A stretch of DNA of 64,000 nucleotides from Brucella pituitosa (GCF_003049685.1 NZ_PYSY02000001.1:682001-746000); one strand, 5' to 3'. Shown: positions 16,854-28,029, numbered from the stretch's first letter. A program made the numbers and translations. Notes: generated by a model not told the origin, from the sequence alone.

Positions 16854-17408
16854 TCAGTGCGACGTCTCGCTTGCCCTCTTGATGGAACCGAGAATTCTGT
16901 TCCGGATCAGGCCGCTGACGGGGCGGATCAGATACCAATATGGCAGAAAACGAAGATGGCTGGTGCGGTCAGGGCAAAATACCCGCGTTTCGGTGACAAG
17001 ACGCGTTTTCCCGCCTTGTTCGGTTACGGTGAAGGTGAGCGCCAGCTTTGCAACGCCCGGCGTGCGGAAAGTCAGATAGGCCTCTGCGTTTTCGATTTTA
17101 AAGAGGCCGAAATCAGCCTTCCAGAATTGCCCTACAAGCCCATAAACCAGTGCCTGACCGGGTTGATGTTCGAGCAATGTAAACTCATGCAGGCCGAAGG
17201 GTTGTGAAACCGAGCTTTCACGCCCGCGCAGGCGTGCGATGGCGCGCATTGGCAATTCGCGCAAGCCTATCATGCTGCGGAAAAATACATCTGTCTCAGG
17301 CCGATAAGCAATGGCTGCCTGCAGGACTACCTCGGGCGAGGCGTTCACATCGCAGCCATGGATTTCGCTGAAGCCATATTCAGGCAGATATTTATCGATC
17401 AGTTGCAT
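16854..17408 (-). CDS. SRPBCC-like hypothetical protein
   Basis: The 184-residue protein contains segments consistent with the START/SRPBCC ligand-binding fold: an N-terminal strand-helix region (SEIHGCDVNASPEVVLQAAI), then strands ending GLHEFTLLEHQPGQALVYGLVG and LALTFTVTEQGGKTRLVTETRV. I infer the fold from this pattern (alternating strands, long basic C-terminal helix) and not from a clear signature, and I cannot name a ligand. It begins 9 nt after the tldD stop and is probably co-transcribed with it and with the VOC gene 15 nt downstream. Confidence 0.6.
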   Translation of the reverse strand: MQLIDKYLPEYGFSEIHGCDVNASPEVVLQAAIAYRPETDVFFRSMIGLRELPMRAIARLRGRESSVSQPFGLHEFTLLEHQPGQALVYGLVGQFWKADFGLFKIENAEAYLTFRTPGVAKLALTFTVTEQGGKTRLVTETRVFCPDRTSHLRFLPYWYLIRPVSGLIRNRILGSIKRASETSH

Positions 17409-17417
17409 GGCGGAATT

Positions 17418-18830
17418 TTAAACCGCCGTACCGCCGACCGTAACCTGATCCATGCGCAGATGTGGCTGGCCCACACCTACTGGCACCCACTGTCCGCCCT
17501 TGCCGCAATTGCCGCTGCCGGTATCGAGCTTCATATCGTTACCAATCATCGAAATGCGTTGCATGGCATCCGGACCATTGCCGATCAGCATCGCGCCCTT
17601 GATCGGTGCACCGATTTTGCCGTCTTCAATCATATAGGCTTCCGTGCAGCCAAAGACGAACTTGCCAGAGGTGATATCCACCTGACCACCGCCAAAGGAA
17701 ACGGCATAAATGCCCTTCTTCATGGATGAGATGATCTCTTCCGGCGACTTGTCGCCTGACAGCATATAGGTGTTGGTCATGCGCGGCATGGGTGCATGCG
17801 CATAGGATTCACGGCGTCCGTTGCCAGTTGCTTCCATGCCCATCAGACGTGCATTCTGCCGGTCCTGCATGTAATTGACGAGCTTGCCATCCTCAATCAG
17901 CACCGTGCGATTGGTCGGTGTGCCTTCATCATCGATTGTGAGCGAACCACGACGCTCCGAGATGGTGCCGTCATCAACAACGGTGACACCTTTCGATGCC
18001 ACCTGTTGTCCGAGCAGGCCAGCAAAGGCCGAAGTCTTCTTGCGATTGAAATCACCTTCAAGGCCATGGCCCACAGCTTCGTGCAGCATTACACCCGGCC
18101 AGCCATTGCCGAGAACGATGTCATAGGTGCCAGCAGGGGCGGGGATTGCTTCGAGATTGACGAGGGCCTGACGCAGGGCTTCGTCTGCTACGCTCTGCCA
18201 GCTTTCAGTGGTGATGAAATCGCCAAAGCCTTTACGACCGCCAAGCGTATGCGAGCCGGATTCCTGGCGGTCGCCGTTGCCTGCAACAACCGAAACACTC
18301 AGTCGCACCATCGGGCGAATGTCGCGCACGAAATGTCCGTCGGCGCGCAGAATCTCAACCTGCTGCCATGATCCGGCGATGGAAACAGACACCTGCCGAA
18401 CTTTTGGGTCTTTCGCGCGCAGATAGGCGTCGATCTTTTGCAGGAGTTGGACTTTTGCATCAAATGTCGGCGAGCCGATTGGGTTCTCATCTGTATAAAG
18501 ATGACGATTGGTGCCAGCGGGTGCTGCCGCATAGCTACCGCTGTGACCGCTTAGTGTGGCTGAAACAGCATCGGAAGCGCGCTTTAGTGCAGCAAGCGAC
18601 AGATCGCCTGCATGAGCATAGCCGATGGCTTCGCCAGCCACGGCACGCAGGCCGAAACCTTGATCCTGATTGAACGAGCCGGTCTTGAGGCGCCCATTGT
18701 CGAAGACAAGCGCTTCCGCCTCGCGATACTCTATGAAGAGTTCGCCATCATCGCTGCCTTTCAGGCTCTGCGAAACAAGGCGTTCGATATCGTCACGGTT
18801 GGCATCAAAGCTATCAATCAGGCTCTTCAT
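17418..18830 (-). CDS. tldD: Metalloprotease TldD
   Basis: TldD forms a heterodimeric zinc protease with TldE/PmbA; in E. coli the pair acts on unfolded peptides such as the microcin B17 precursor and the CcdA antitoxin. The 470-residue product has the zinc site H250-E251 and H255 in MLHEAVGHGLEGD, N-terminal SQSLKGSDDGELFIEYREAE, and a C-terminal core with FGGGQVDITSGKFVFGCTEA and a final GNCGKGGQWVPVGVGQP. An in-frame GTG 30 nt upstream is possible, but the ATG at 18830 sits after CAGGAT. No tldE partner is present in this window. Confidence 0.93.
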   Translation of the reverse strand: MKSLIDSFDANRDDIERLVSQSLKGSDDGELFIEYREAEALVFDNGRLKTGSFNQDQGFGLRAVAGEAIGYAHAGDLSLAALKRASDAVSATLSGHSGSYAAAPAGTNRHLYTDENPIGSPTFDAKVQLLQKIDAYLRAKDPKVRQVSVSIAGSWQQVEILRADGHFVRDIRPMVRLSVSVVAGNGDRQESGSHTLGGRKGFGDFITTESWQSVADEALRQALVNLEAIPAPAGTYDIVLGNGWPGVMLHEAVGHGLEGDFNRKKTSAFAGLLGQQVASKGVTVVDDGTISERRGSLTIDDEGTPTNRTVLIEDGKLVNYMQDRQNARLMGMEATGNGRRESYAHAPMPRMTNTYMLSGDKSPEEIISSMKKGIYAVSFGGGQVDITSGKFVFGCTEAYMIEDGKIGAPIKGAMLIGNGPDAMQRISMIGNDMKLDTGSGNCGKGGQWVPVGVGQPHLRMDQVTVGGTAV

Positions 18831-18899
18831 AAAAATAATCCTGCGGCATGTGTTTGCCACAGGATGTAAGCGCTAAATCGGTTGAGAACAACCTTGAGA

Positions 18900-19505
18900 T
18901 TATGGCAAAGCGTCGAAGCCTTCACCAAACCCTTTCAGATCTACGGGAATGCCGACGCCTTCTTCCGGTGTCTGGAAGACGATGAAGGTCGCAGACTTGC
19001 CGTTGCGGAAAGTGTTCAGCAGTTCGTCTTCAAGGATGACCTCTGCGTAGCAGCCGTCTTCAAAACAACGCACGAAATAGGCGCGGCCGATATCCTTGCC
19101 GTCGACATTCAGGCCAAGACCATTCGGCAACAGCACACCGAGCGGCGCCAGAACACGCAAAATGCGAGCCTTGTTGTCGGCGGTCTTGAGGACAACGACC
19201 GAAAGGCCGAGTTCAGGGCGCTTGGCAGCAACCACATTCTGAATGAGCGCGCATTGCTCGGTCTTCGCACCGGCAGGCGTGTCGCAAAGGATCGCCCACG
19301 CGCCATGCTGCGACTTGAGTGTGCCGCTTTGCTGCGGTGTCGCAGATTGCGATTGCGAGGGGGTCTGTGTTGGTGCTGGAAGCTGCGTTGGTGTTTCCTG
19401 CGCCGCAGACGGCATTGTGGCGGCTGCGAATACCACAGCGGCACCCGTTGCGAGGATGGCAAGGCGCTGGAAAATCGAGCGGCGGGCGGATGTACGGAAA
19501 ATCAT
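18900..19505 (-). CDS. Invasion-associated locus B (IalB) family protein
   Basis: The 201-residue protein has a signal peptide (RLAILATGAAVVFAAATMPSA, split by the cleavage near AQE) and a low-complexity linker rich in T, P, Q and S (about residues 36-60). The IalB domain follows: HGAWAILCDTPAGAKTEQC, ending FRNGKSATFIVFQTPEEGVG and IPVDLKGF. Two cysteine pairs (C in ILCDT and EQC; FVRCFEDGC) probably form disulfides in the periplasm. The family is named after Bartonella IalB, linked to red-cell invasion, but many non-pathogens have several copies of unknown function. The ATG at 19505 follows GGAGATTTC. It lies 69 nt before tldD on the same strand. Confidence 0.85.
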   Translation of the reverse strand: MIFRTSARRSIFQRLAILATGAAVVFAAATMPSAAQETPTQLPAPTQTPSQSQSATPQQSGTLKSQHGAWAILCDTPAGAKTEQCALIQNVVAAKRPELGLSVVVLKTADNKARILRVLAPLGVLLPNGLGLNVDGKDIGRAYFVRCFEDGCYAEVILEDELLNTFRNGKSATFIVFQTPEEGVGIPVDLKGFGEGFDALP

Positions 19506-19994
19506 GAAATCTCCAGATCGAATCACCGGGACGTTACCCTCCAAAACAGGCGGTGAAAAGCTATTGTCGCTTCCGAGCCATCATCGGAGTGTGATACCGG
19601 CATTGCATCCCAGATGCGTCCCCGGCAGTTGCATCCATTATCACGCGGCACGTTAGAGGAAACCTCTTGCTAAATCATGGCTTCATTATGTGTTTCTGTG
19701 ATTTTCCCAAGTTTTCCCAAGTTTAGCTAGTGTGGTTTACGGATTTGAAGTTCCTGAACGCAGATGCCATCCAAATGATAGGAACTTCAAATCCCCCACA
19801 CTAGTGCCTGTGAAGCTTTCTTGAATGATCGGGATGCGTGGCTCTGACGCAGGGTTGCGCGCAAAAATGCCGCACAGGAACATATTCGCCTTCCTTGCGG
19901 TGTGCGTTAAGGTGTGGTTTGAACGCTGACGGGGGATACGGCCGTCTAAACGTCCGGCGTCCAGCCTGAAAGGGCGAAAAGGGAGAGAGTTCTG
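19506..19994. other. 489-bp divergent intergenic region before the cox operon
   Basis: This region must hold the promoters of the IalB-family gene and of the coxB operon. It contains a direct repeat of TTTTCCCAAG (two copies in 19703-19722) beside a long inverted repeat (19727-19804). Nothing gene-like is visible: open frames across it run through the inverted repeat and into coxB in the wrong frame. Confidence 0.55.
19727..19804. repeat. Long inverted repeat upstream of coxB
   Basis: CTAGTGTGG plus GGATTTGAAGTTCCT (19727-19755) is matched in inverse orientation by AGGAACTTCAAATCC and CCACACTAG (19780-19804). The arms are 24 paired bases, interrupted on one side by TTTAC, with a 24-nt loop. 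Symmetric outer ends (CTAG...CTAG) suggest a small palindromic mobile unit, not a protein binding site. I see no second copy in this window. Confidence 0.8.
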
Positions 19995-20879
19995 GTGGAT
20001 AAAATTGTTGCCACAACGAGGGGTGCCGTCGTTGGTGCTTTCGCATTGCTGTGGACGAGCGGTGCCGCTTTTGCGGATCAGCCGCGTCCATGGGAGATAA
20101 GATTTCAAGAAGCTGCGACGGGTATTGCCGAGCAGATTCATTGGTTTGAGCGCTATACGCTCTGGTTTATCATTCCAATCACATTGCTGGTTCTGGCTTT
20201 GCTTATCTGGTGCGTGATTAAGTTCCGCGCGAGCGCAAATCCAAACCCGTCCAAGACCAGCCACAACACGGCGGTCGAAGTGGTCTGGACCGTGGGTCCG
20301 GTGATCATTCTGCTTTTCTTAGCAGTGCCGTCATTTCAGCTTCTGACAGCGCAATATTCGCCCGAAGATCCGACGTTGACGGTCAAGGCTACGGGCTATC
20401 AGTGGTACTGGGGTTACGAATATCAGACCGAAACGCCGGTCAGCTTTGATTCGCTCATTCTCAAGGATGCGGACCGTGCAGCTGCCGGCAAGGAAGACCG
20501 CGCTCGTTATCCGCGTCTTTTGACTGTCGATAATGAAGTCGTCGTGCCGATTGGTGAGACAGTGCGTCTTCTGGTAACAGCTGCCGACGTGATCCATTCC
20601 TGGACTATTCCGGCTTTCGGCGTGAAAATGGATGCCGTACCGGGTCGTATCAATGAGGCCTGGTTCAAAGCTGACAAGGAAGGCCTGTATTACGGCCAGT
20701 GCTCCGAGCTCTGCGGCAAGGATCATGCCTTTATGCCTATCGCCGTTCGTGTCGTATCGAAAGAGCGTTATGACACCTGGTTGACGGCTGCGGCCTCGGA
20801 TGTTCCGGGTGCGAACAAGGCGCTTCAAGCCGATCTTGAAGGCGATGCAAACGATAAAGTGGCTGCGGCGGGTCTTTAA
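19995..20879 (+). CDS. coxB: Cytochrome c oxidase subunit II (aa3 type)
   Basis: Subunit II accepts electrons from cytochrome c at its periplasmic CuA centre. The 294-residue protein has a signal peptide (ending AFADQPRPW), two membrane helices (about residues 55-80 and 96-118), the aromatic ATGYQWYWGYEY motif (about residue 134), and the CuA ligands in QCSELCGKDHAFMPI with the earlier His in DVIHSWTIPAFGVKMD. The start is a GTG after GGGAGAGAG. It heads a plus-strand operon of the oxidase and its assembly factors. Confidence 0.96.
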   Translation: MDKIVATTRGAVVGAFALLWTSGAAFADQPRPWEIRFQEAATGIAEQIHWFERYTLWFIIPITLLVLALLIWCVIKFRASANPNPSKTSHNTAVEVVWTVGPVIILLFLAVPSFQLLTAQYSPEDPTLTVKATGYQWYWGYEYQTETPVSFDSLILKDADRAAAGKEDRARYPRLLTVDNEVVVPIGETVRLLVTAADVIHSWTIPAFGVKMDAVPGRINEAWFKADKEGLYYGQCSELCGKDHAFMPIAVRVVSKERYDTWLTAAASDVPGANKALQADLEGDANDKVAAAGL

Positions 20880-20904
20880 AGACTTCGATACGCAAGACTG
20901 TTGA

Positions 20905-22581
<1,677 letters not shown>

Positions 22582-22590
22582 TTGTGCAAA

Positions 22591-22616
22591 GGGCGATCCC
22601 TGAAAGGGGTTCGCCC
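22591..22616 (+). terminator. Hairpin after coxA
   Basis: GGGCGATCCC and GGGTTCGCCC pair with one mismatch around TGAAAG, nine nucleotides after the coxA stop. There is no T run, so it may protect the mRNA end or cause partial termination, favouring the two catalytic subunits over the assembly genes. Confidence 0.45.
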
Positions 22617-22799
22617 TCGCGCAAAACTGTGATATGTGCGGGCGGCATTCAGATCCGTCCGTAGCCGGTTGACGTTCAGGAACGACGCTTCCGATCGGAG
22701 TGAATGCATCTCCGGGAGGTAAAAGTCGTAGTGGATTGCTGGTGTGTGCTCTGGGCCGAGCACAGCGCCAGTCCGGTGAATTCGAGGTTGTTGAAGTTA

Positions 22800-23747
22800 A
22801 TGTCTCTGGTGGAAAAAAACACGGTTTCCGACGACGCATTCGCTCTTTCAGAGGCGACTGCACGGGATTACCTTGTCCTGCTGAAGCCGCGTGTCATGTC
22901 GCTGGTGGTGTTCACAGGGCTTGTCGGTCTGGTGCTTGCGCCCGGTCATATGAATCCGGTTTTGGCTGCGATCAGCATTCTCTGCATTGCGGTTGGTGCT
23001 GGCGCATCTGGCGCACTCAATATGTGGTACGATGCCGATATTGATGCGGTGATGAAGCGCACGCGCAATCGACCGATTCCTGCCGGCGTGATCGCGCCCA
23101 ATCAGGTTTTGGCTTTCGGCCTGACTTTGTCGGTCTTTTCGGTCATCACACTTGGTTTGATGGTCAACTGGCTCTCTGCGGCTCTTCTTGCCTTCACCAT
23201 TTTCTTCTACGCCGTCATCTATACGATGTGGCTCAAGCGCTCGACACCGCAGAACATCGTTATTGGTGGTGCGGCTGGTGCTTTCCCACCGATGATCGGT
23301 TGGGCTGCGGCAACAGGCGAGATCACGTGGGACAGCGTCGTTCTGTTCATGATTATCTTCCTGTGGACGCCGCCGCATTTCTGGGCACTCTCGTTGTTTT
23401 CAAGCAATGATTACGAAGCTGCACGCATTCCGATGATGCCGAATGTGAAGGGCGAACTCTCAACCCGTCGACAGGCAATGTTCTACGCCGTGATCATGGC
23501 ACCGGTTGGCGTTCTACCGTACATAATGGGCTTTGCTGGCATCACTTACGGGGTGATTTCCACGCTGCTCGGTCTGGCATTTGTCTACTATGCATGGCGT
23601 ATGTGGGTCGCGGAAAGCCATACGCAGATGCTGCTTGCTGCACGCAAACTGTTCCGCTTCTCACTGATTTACTTGTCGGCGGTATTCGCGGTTCTGCTCG
23701 TGGAAGCGCTGGCAATCAGGCTGCTGACAGCCTTTGGAGTGATTTAA
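22800..23747 (+). CDS. ctaB: Protoheme IX farnesyltransferase (haem O synthase)
   Basis: CtaB adds a farnesyl group to haem B, giving haem O on the way to haem A for the oxidase. The 315-residue membrane protein of the UbiA superfamily has the first aspartate-rich motif in [19 protein letters not shown] (about residues 77-95) and the second conserved region in [14 protein letters not shown] with [10 protein letters not shown] (about residue 195). About nine membrane helices are visible. The ATG at 22800 opens [10 protein letters not shown]; upstream in-frame sequence to 22704 does not resemble the family. The stop overlaps the next start (TAATG). Confidence 0.95.
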   Translation: MSLVEKNTVSDDAFALSEATARDYLVLLKPRVMSLVVFTGLVGLVLAPGHMNPVLAAISILCIAVGAGASGALNMWYDADIDAVMKRTRNRPIPAGVIAPNQVLAFGLTLSVFSVITLGLMVNWLSAALLAFTIFFYAVIYTMWLKRSTPQNIVIGGAAGAFPPMIGWAAATGEITWDSVVLFMIIFLWTPPHFWALSLFSSNDYEAARIPMMPNVKGELSTRRQAMFYAVIMAPVGVLPYIMGFAGITYGVISTLLGLAFVYYAWRMWVAESHTQMLLAARKLFRFSLIYLSAVFAVLLVEALAIRLLTAFGVI

Positions 23748-23932
23748 TGGATAATTCCGTACAGAAGCCGCATCACGAGGAACTGGAACTGGTTACACCA
23801 ACTGCGCAGCAGCGAAAAGCTCAGCGTAACCGTTCCTGGGGGCTTGCTATTGCTTTGGCTCTGTTCGTCGTTCTCGTCTACGTGGGCACAATGGCCAAGC
23901 TGGGAGCGAATGCACTGGTGCGTCCGTTCTAA
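23747..23932 (+). CDS. Small CoxF-like membrane protein of the oxidase operon
   Basis: The 61-residue protein has a charged N-terminus ([20 protein letters not shown]) and one membrane helix (about residues 31-48, LAIALALFVVLVYVG), ending GANALVRPF. Genes of this size and type, often called coxF, lie between ctaB and ctaG in many alphaproteobacteria; their role is not established. Its ATG overlaps the ctaB stop (TAATG), which implies coupled translation, and ctaG begins 42 nt later. Confidence 0.85.
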   Translation: MDNSVQKPHHEELELVTPTAQQRKAQRNRSWGLAIALALFVVLVYVGTMAKLGANALVRPF

Positions 23933-23974
23933 TTTTTAAGTGGACTGATAAAGGGTTCGATCTGGGAGGATGGA

Positions 23975-24589
23975 ATGGCAGATCAGCAGAAGGTTGACGA
24001 AAAGCAGAAACGCCTTAATCGCTCCAATCGTACCGTTGCGATCGCGTGCCTGTCTTTCTTTGTCTGCATGATTGGCGCAGCTTATGCCTCTGTGCCGCTC
24101 TATCGTATTTTCTGTCAGGTGACAGGCTATGGCGGCACGACGCAACGCGTCGAGCAATATTCCGATACCATTCTCGACAAGACGATGAAGGTGCGTTTCG
24201 ACGCCAATACGGCCAATGGCCTGCCTTGGGATTTCAAGCCGGTTGAGCGCGAAGTGACTGTGCGCATCGGCGAAACCACCATGATAAAATATGAGGCACG
24301 CAACCTCTTTGACGAACCGACTTATGGCCGCGCGAGTTTCAATGTCGCTCCAGGTCGTGCAGGTGCCTATTTCAACAAGGTCGAGTGTTTCTGCTTCACC
24401 GATACGACTTTGCAGCCGGGTGAAGACATGGAAATGCCAGTTGTTTTCTTCGTTGATCCTGAGATCGTCAACGACCCGGACCTGAAGGATGTGAAGACGA
24501 TCACGCTGTCCTACACGTTCTTCCCGATTGATAAGCCAAAGCCTGTTGCAAATGCCAAAGTGGCACCGACGGGTAATAACGGAAGCTGA
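23975..24589 (+). CDS. ctaG: Cytochrome c oxidase assembly protein CtaG (Cox11)
   Basis: Cox11 proteins deliver copper to the CuB site of subunit I. The 204-residue protein has one N-terminal membrane helix (about residues 21-43), ending in [18 protein letters not shown]. The periplasmic beta-barrel domain carries the copper-binding VECFCFTD motif (about residues 137-144) and [13 protein letters not shown]. Another cysteine sits in the IFCQ segment at the membrane surface, as in the family. It is an ordinary member of the operon and lies between the CoxF-like gene and coxC. Confidence 0.95.
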   Translation: MADQQKVDEKQKRLNRSNRTVAIACLSFFVCMIGAAYASVPLYRIFCQVTGYGGTTQRVEQYSDTILDKTMKVRFDANTANGLPWDFKPVEREVTVRIGETTMIKYEARNLFDEPTYGRASFNVAPGRAGAYFNKVECFCFTDTTLQPGEDMEMPVVFFVDPEIVNDPDLKDVKTITLSYTFFPIDKPKPVANAKVAPTGNNGS

Positions 24590-24728
24590 ATGTAGAGAAT
24601 AACGCGGCACACAATGCCGCAAAGACAAAAGAGCCAAGCGGCTCTATGTTGCGATACTAAGGGATTTGTCTGAGATTCTTTTGGGGAACTTAGACAGGAA
24701 GGCACAGAGAGGAGCCTTGGGGAGAGAC

Positions 24729-25607
24729 ATGGCTGACGTTCACGAGAAAAATCACGATTATCACATTATAGCGCCAAGCCCATGGCCGTTTCTAAGTTCG
24801 GTTGGCGCTTTCGTGCTCGCCATCGGCGGTATCGCCTGGATGCGCTATATCAATTCCGGCGAGCTCAAGTTCTTCGGTCTGAACATTGTTACGCCATGGA
24901 TTTTCTTCATCGGCCTCGCGATCGTTCTTTACTGCATGTACGCTTGGTGGGCGGACACCATCAAGGAGGGCCACGAAGGCCATCACACGCGCGTCGTGTC
25001 GCTGCATCTGCGCTATGGCATGATCATGTTCATTGCCTCGGAAGTCATGTTCTTCGCAGCATGGTTCTGGGCGTTCTTTGATGCGAGCCTTTTCCCGAAC
25101 GAAGTGCATCAGGTTGCGCGCGCTGAATTTACCGGTGGCCAGTGGCCTCCAAAGGGCATCGAGGTGCTCGATCCGCTGCATCTGCCGCTCTACAACACCG
25201 TTATCCTGCTGCTCTCAGGTACGACACTGACCTGGGCGCACCATGCTTTGCTCCACAAGGATCGCAAGGGCATGATCACAGGTCTTGCGCTGACGGTTGT
25301 TTTGGGCGTGCTGTTCTCGTTCGTTCAGGCCTATGAATACATCCACGCACCATTCGAGTTCAAAGACTCGATCTATGGCGCGACTTTCTTCATGGCAACC
25401 GGTTTCCACGGCTTCCACGTCATCATCGGAACGATCTTCCTTTTGGTTATCCTGTTCCGCGCGATGGGTGGTGATTTCACACCTGAACGCCATTTCGGGT
25501 TCGAAGCGGCTGCATGGTACTGGCACTTCGTGGACGTTGTCTGGCTGTTCCTGTTCTTCACGATTTACGTGTGGGGCGGTTGGGGCGCACCAATGCACGG
25601 CGGCTGA
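24729..25607 (+). CDS. coxC: Cytochrome c oxidase subunit III
   Basis: Subunit III stabilises the core and helps proton uptake. The 292-residue protein has seven membrane segments. The family regions are HDYHIIAPSPWPFLSSVG at the N-terminus, GMIMFIASEVMFFAAWFWAF (about residue 98), and ATGFHGFHVIIGTIFL with AAWYWHFVDVVWLFLFF near the end. The frame extends upstream to 24666, but the ATG at 24729 directly after GGGGAGAGAC gives the normal N-terminus. A 139-nt gap after ctaG and a terminator-like hairpin after it at 25631 show possible internal processing points. Confidence 0.96.
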   Translation: MADVHEKNHDYHIIAPSPWPFLSSVGAFVLAIGGIAWMRYINSGELKFFGLNIVTPWIFFIGLAIVLYCMYAWWADTIKEGHEGHHTRVVSLHLRYGMIMFIASEVMFFAAWFWAFFDASLFPNEVHQVARAEFTGGQWPPKGIEVLDPLHLPLYNTVILLLSGTTLTWAHHALLHKDRKGMITGLALTVVLGVLFSFVQAYEYIHAPFEFKDSIYGATFFMATGFHGFHVIIGTIFLLVILFRAMGGDFTPERHFGFEAAAWYWHFVDVVWLFLFFTIYVWGGWGAPMHGG

Positions 25608-25630
25608 TTTATCGGTTGTCAAGATTGCAG

Positions 25631-25658
25631 GGCGGCCTTGGAAACATGGCCGCCTTTT
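25631..25658 (+). terminator. Terminator between coxC and the DUF983 gene
   Basis: GGCGGCC and GGCCGCC pair around TTGGAAACAT, followed by TTTTGCTTG, 23 nt after the coxC stop. Termination here would separate structural subunits from DUF983 and surf1. Confidence 0.6.
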
Positions 25659-25729
25659 GCTTGTCTGGTAAACAGAACGAAGCTGCTTTTGCGACTACGA
25701 AAAGAAGATGGCTTAGATGGGAGCATGCA

Positions 25730-26113
25730 ATGTCCGATCACAATCTTTATCCGCCGGTCGATCCGATCAAAAGCGGGATCACTGGACATTGTCCTCGCTG
25801 CGGCGAAGGGAAGCTGTTTAATGGCTTTCTGACAGTCGCCCCCAAATGCCGAGCTTGCGGGCTGGATTATTCCTTTGCAGATTCTGGCGATGGTCCTGCC
25901 GCTTTCGTTATTCTCATTATCGGTTTTATAGTGGTTGGTGCAGCCTTGTGGATGGAGGTCAATTACGGACCGCCGCTCTGGGTCCATTTCATTCTGTGGG
26001 TGCCTCTGGCCATCATCTTAAGCCTTGTTGCCATGCGCAGCATCAAGGGTATTCTGATCAATATGCAATATCGCAACAAGGCGTCTCAGGGGCGTCTGGA
26101 TGATGGAAAATGA
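25730..26113 (+). CDS. DUF983 family zinc-ribbon membrane protein
   Basis: The 127-residue protein has a zinc-ribbon-like start (CPRCG ... CRACG, residues 21-45 approximately) and two membrane segments (about residues 57-78 and 83-105). DUF983 genes accompany cytochrome oxidase operons in alphaproteobacteria, usually just before surf1, as here. The function is unproven; a role in oxidase or copper assembly is inferred from context. An open frame continues upstream into coxC, but the ATG at 25730 fits the family. The stop overlaps the surf1 start by four bases (ATGA). Confidence 0.85.
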   Translation: MSDHNLYPPVDPIKSGITGHCPRCGEGKLFNGFLTVAPKCRACGLDYSFADSGDGPAAFVILIIGFIVVGAALWMEVNYGPPLWVHFILWVPLAIILSLVAMRSIKGILINMQYRNKASQGRLDDGK

Positions 26114-26856
26114 CCGAAGTACAAAAGTCGCAGCGGTTTCCATGGGGGATACTGATTGCATCCCTTATCGCGTTGGTGATCCTGCTCGGGCTGGGAACAT
26201 GGCAGGTTGAGCGGCTGCAATGGAAAGAAGCCCTGCTTGCTTCCACACAAGAGCGGGTTCATGAACCCCCGCTTCCTTTGGCCGAAATGGAAAAAATCTA
26301 TCGTGAAGAAGGAACGGTTGAATACCGGCCTGTGACGGTTTCAGGCACTTTCATGCATCAGGGCGAGCGACATTTTCTTTCAACCTATGACGGCAAGCCG
26401 GGCTTTAATGTCTATACGCCGCTAATGCTTGAAGATGGCCGATTTGTCCTCGTTAATCGTGGGTTTGTGCCTTATGAGAAAAAGGATGCCGAAACTCGCC
26501 TCGATGGGCAATTGGATGGCCCGGTGACGGTTACCGGACTGGCCCGCGATCCGTTAAGTGCTAAGCCCGGCTATTTCGTTCCGGACAACGATATTGCAAA
26601 GAATATATTCTATTGGAAGGATTGGTCGGCCATGGCTGAAAGCGCGGATATTCCGTCGCTTGACGATGCGGTCCCGTTCTTTATCGATGCGGATAACAAA
26701 CCGAATTTTGGTGGCTTACCGATTGGCGGCGTCACGATCATCGATTTTCCCAACAACCATCTGCAATATGCAGTCACGTGGTATGGCCTTGCTTTGGCAC
26801 TGTTAGGGGTTGTCGGAACCTGGTTCTGGCGTTATCGAAAGATGGACAAGGGTTGA
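26110..26856 (+). CDS. SURF1 family cytochrome oxidase assembly protein
   Basis: SURF1 (Shy1) proteins help insert haem a into subunit I. The 248-residue protein has the two-helix layout of the family: one membrane helix at residues 12-33 followed by [16 protein letters not shown], a central periplasmic domain ([18 protein letters not shown], then [21 protein letters not shown]), and a second helix near the C-terminus ([20 protein letters not shown]). The invariant W and NRGFVP segments are present. It overlaps the DUF983 gene and is the last oxidase-assembly gene before ispH. Confidence 0.93.
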   Translation: MTEVQKSQRFPWGILIASLIALVILLGLGTWQVERLQWKEALLASTQERVHEPPLPLAEMEKIYREEGTVEYRPVTVSGTFMHQGERHFLSTYDGKPGFNVYTPLMLEDGRFVLVNRGFVPYEKKDAETRLDGQLDGPVTVTGLARDPLSAKPGYFVPDNDIAKNIFYWKDWSAMAESADIPSLDDAVPFFIDADNKPNFGGLPIGGVTIIDFPNNHLQYAVTWYGLALALLGVVGTWFWRYRKMDKG

Positions 26857-26932
26857 CAAAGGTCTCGTTGCAGCCCAACTCCGGCCCTATATAACTATTC
26901 GCGCCCCATGCCGAACCCAGCGAGCACGATTT

Positions 26933-27982
26933 ATGACTGATACACGTCCCCCTTTGGAAATCCGTCTTTGCGGCCCGCGTGGTTTTTGCGCGGGCGTTGA
27001 CCGGGCGATCCAGATCGTCGTGCTGGCATTGAAGAAATATGGTGCTCCGGTCTATGTGCGCCACGAGATCGTGCATAATCGCTATGTTGTTGAAGGCCTG
27101 CAGTCACGCGGCGCAATTTTTGTCGAAGAACTCGATGAAATTCCGGCAGAACATCGCGATCAGCCTGTGGTCTTTTCTGCCCATGGTGTACCAAAGTCGG
27201 TGCCTGCTGATGCGGAAGCCAAGAACCTTTTTTATCTTGATGCGACCTGTCCTCTGGTTTCCAAGGTTCACAAACAGGCGATGCGCCATCAGCGCCTTGG
27301 CCGTCATGTGATCCTGATTGGCCATTCCGGCCATCCCGAAGTGATCGGCACGATGGGGCAATTGCCTGACGGAACCGTGACGCTCATTGAGACAGTTGAA
27401 GACGCGCGCAAGATCGAGTTTACCGATCCGGATAATCTTGGTTTCGTTACACAGACGACGCTTTCGGTTGATGATACTGCGGGAATTATCCAGGAGTTGC
27501 AGCAGCGTTTCCCAAACCTGACTGCACCGGCTGCAGAATCCATCTGTTATGCCACGACAAATCGTCAGGATGCGGTGCGCGCAGCCGCTCCCGGTTGCGA
27601 TCTCTTCCTCATTGTGGGTGCTCCGAACTCATCCAATTCCAAGCGCCTTGTCGAAGTAGCCGAAAAGGCTGGCGCGGGCATGTCGATGCTCGTGCAGCGC
27701 GCAAGCGACATCGAATGGGACAAAGTCGGCGATATTTCAGTGGTTGGTCTTTCGGCTGGCGCATCTGCGCCTGAAATCATCGTCGATGAGATCATGGATG
27801 CCTTCAAGGCGCGCTTCACTGTCAAAATCGAACTGGCAGAAACGATAATCGAAACCGAAAACTTCCTTGTAAATCGTGAAATACGCGATGTGGAGCTGAC
27901 GGTGCAGGATATGGCATTCGTCAACGGTGAAAACCGGGTGGTCGGCATACCGAAATTAGAGCGCATCCCGAAAACTGCATAA
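26933..27982 (+). CDS. ispH: 4-hydroxy-3-methylbut-2-enyl diphosphate reductase
   Basis: IspH (LytB) catalyses the last step of the non-mevalonate isoprenoid pathway with a [4Fe-4S] cluster. The 349-residue protein has the three cluster cysteines in [14 protein letters not shown] (Cys near residue 21), [13 protein letters not shown] (about 106) and [12 protein letters not shown] (about 205). The histidines of [12 protein letters not shown] and IGHSGHPE and a glutamate in TMGQ are also in place. The last residues (LERIPKTA) and the TAA stop lie inside a copy of the palindromic repeat, an odd feature. Isoprenoid diphosphate is also the substrate for CtaB upstream, though the adjacency may be incidental. 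Confidence 0.95.
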   Translation: MTDTRPPLEIRLCGPRGFCAGVDRAIQIVVLALKKYGAPVYVRHEIVHNRYVVEGLQSRGAIFVEELDEIPAEHRDQPVVFSAHGVPKSVPADAEAKNLFYLDATCPLVSKVHKQAMRHQRLGRHVILIGHSGHPEVIGTMGQLPDGTVTLIETVEDARKIEFTDPDNLGFVTQTTLSVDDTAGIIQELQQRFPNLTAPAAESICYATTNRQDAVRAAAPGCDLFLIVGAPNSSNSKRLVEVAEKAGAGMSMLVQRASDIEWDKVGDISVVGLSAGASAPEIIVDEIMDAFKARFTVKIELAETIIETENFLVNREIRDVELTVQDMAFVNGENRVVGIPKLERIPKTA

Positions 27983-28000
27983 CGGTTTTCGGATAAGATT
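27959..28000. repeat. Palindromic repeat, copy 2, overlapping the ispH stop
   Basis: AGAGCGCATCCCGAAAACTG, then ATAACGGTTTTCGGATAAGA. This matches the left half of the complete element at 56562-56667, with CCGAAAA/TTTTCGG arms. The ispH stop TAA (27980-27982) lies inside it. The right half is missing or too diverged to recognise. Confidence 0.7.
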
Positions 28001-28029
28001 CGCGGTGTGAATATGGGGAAATAAGCGGC

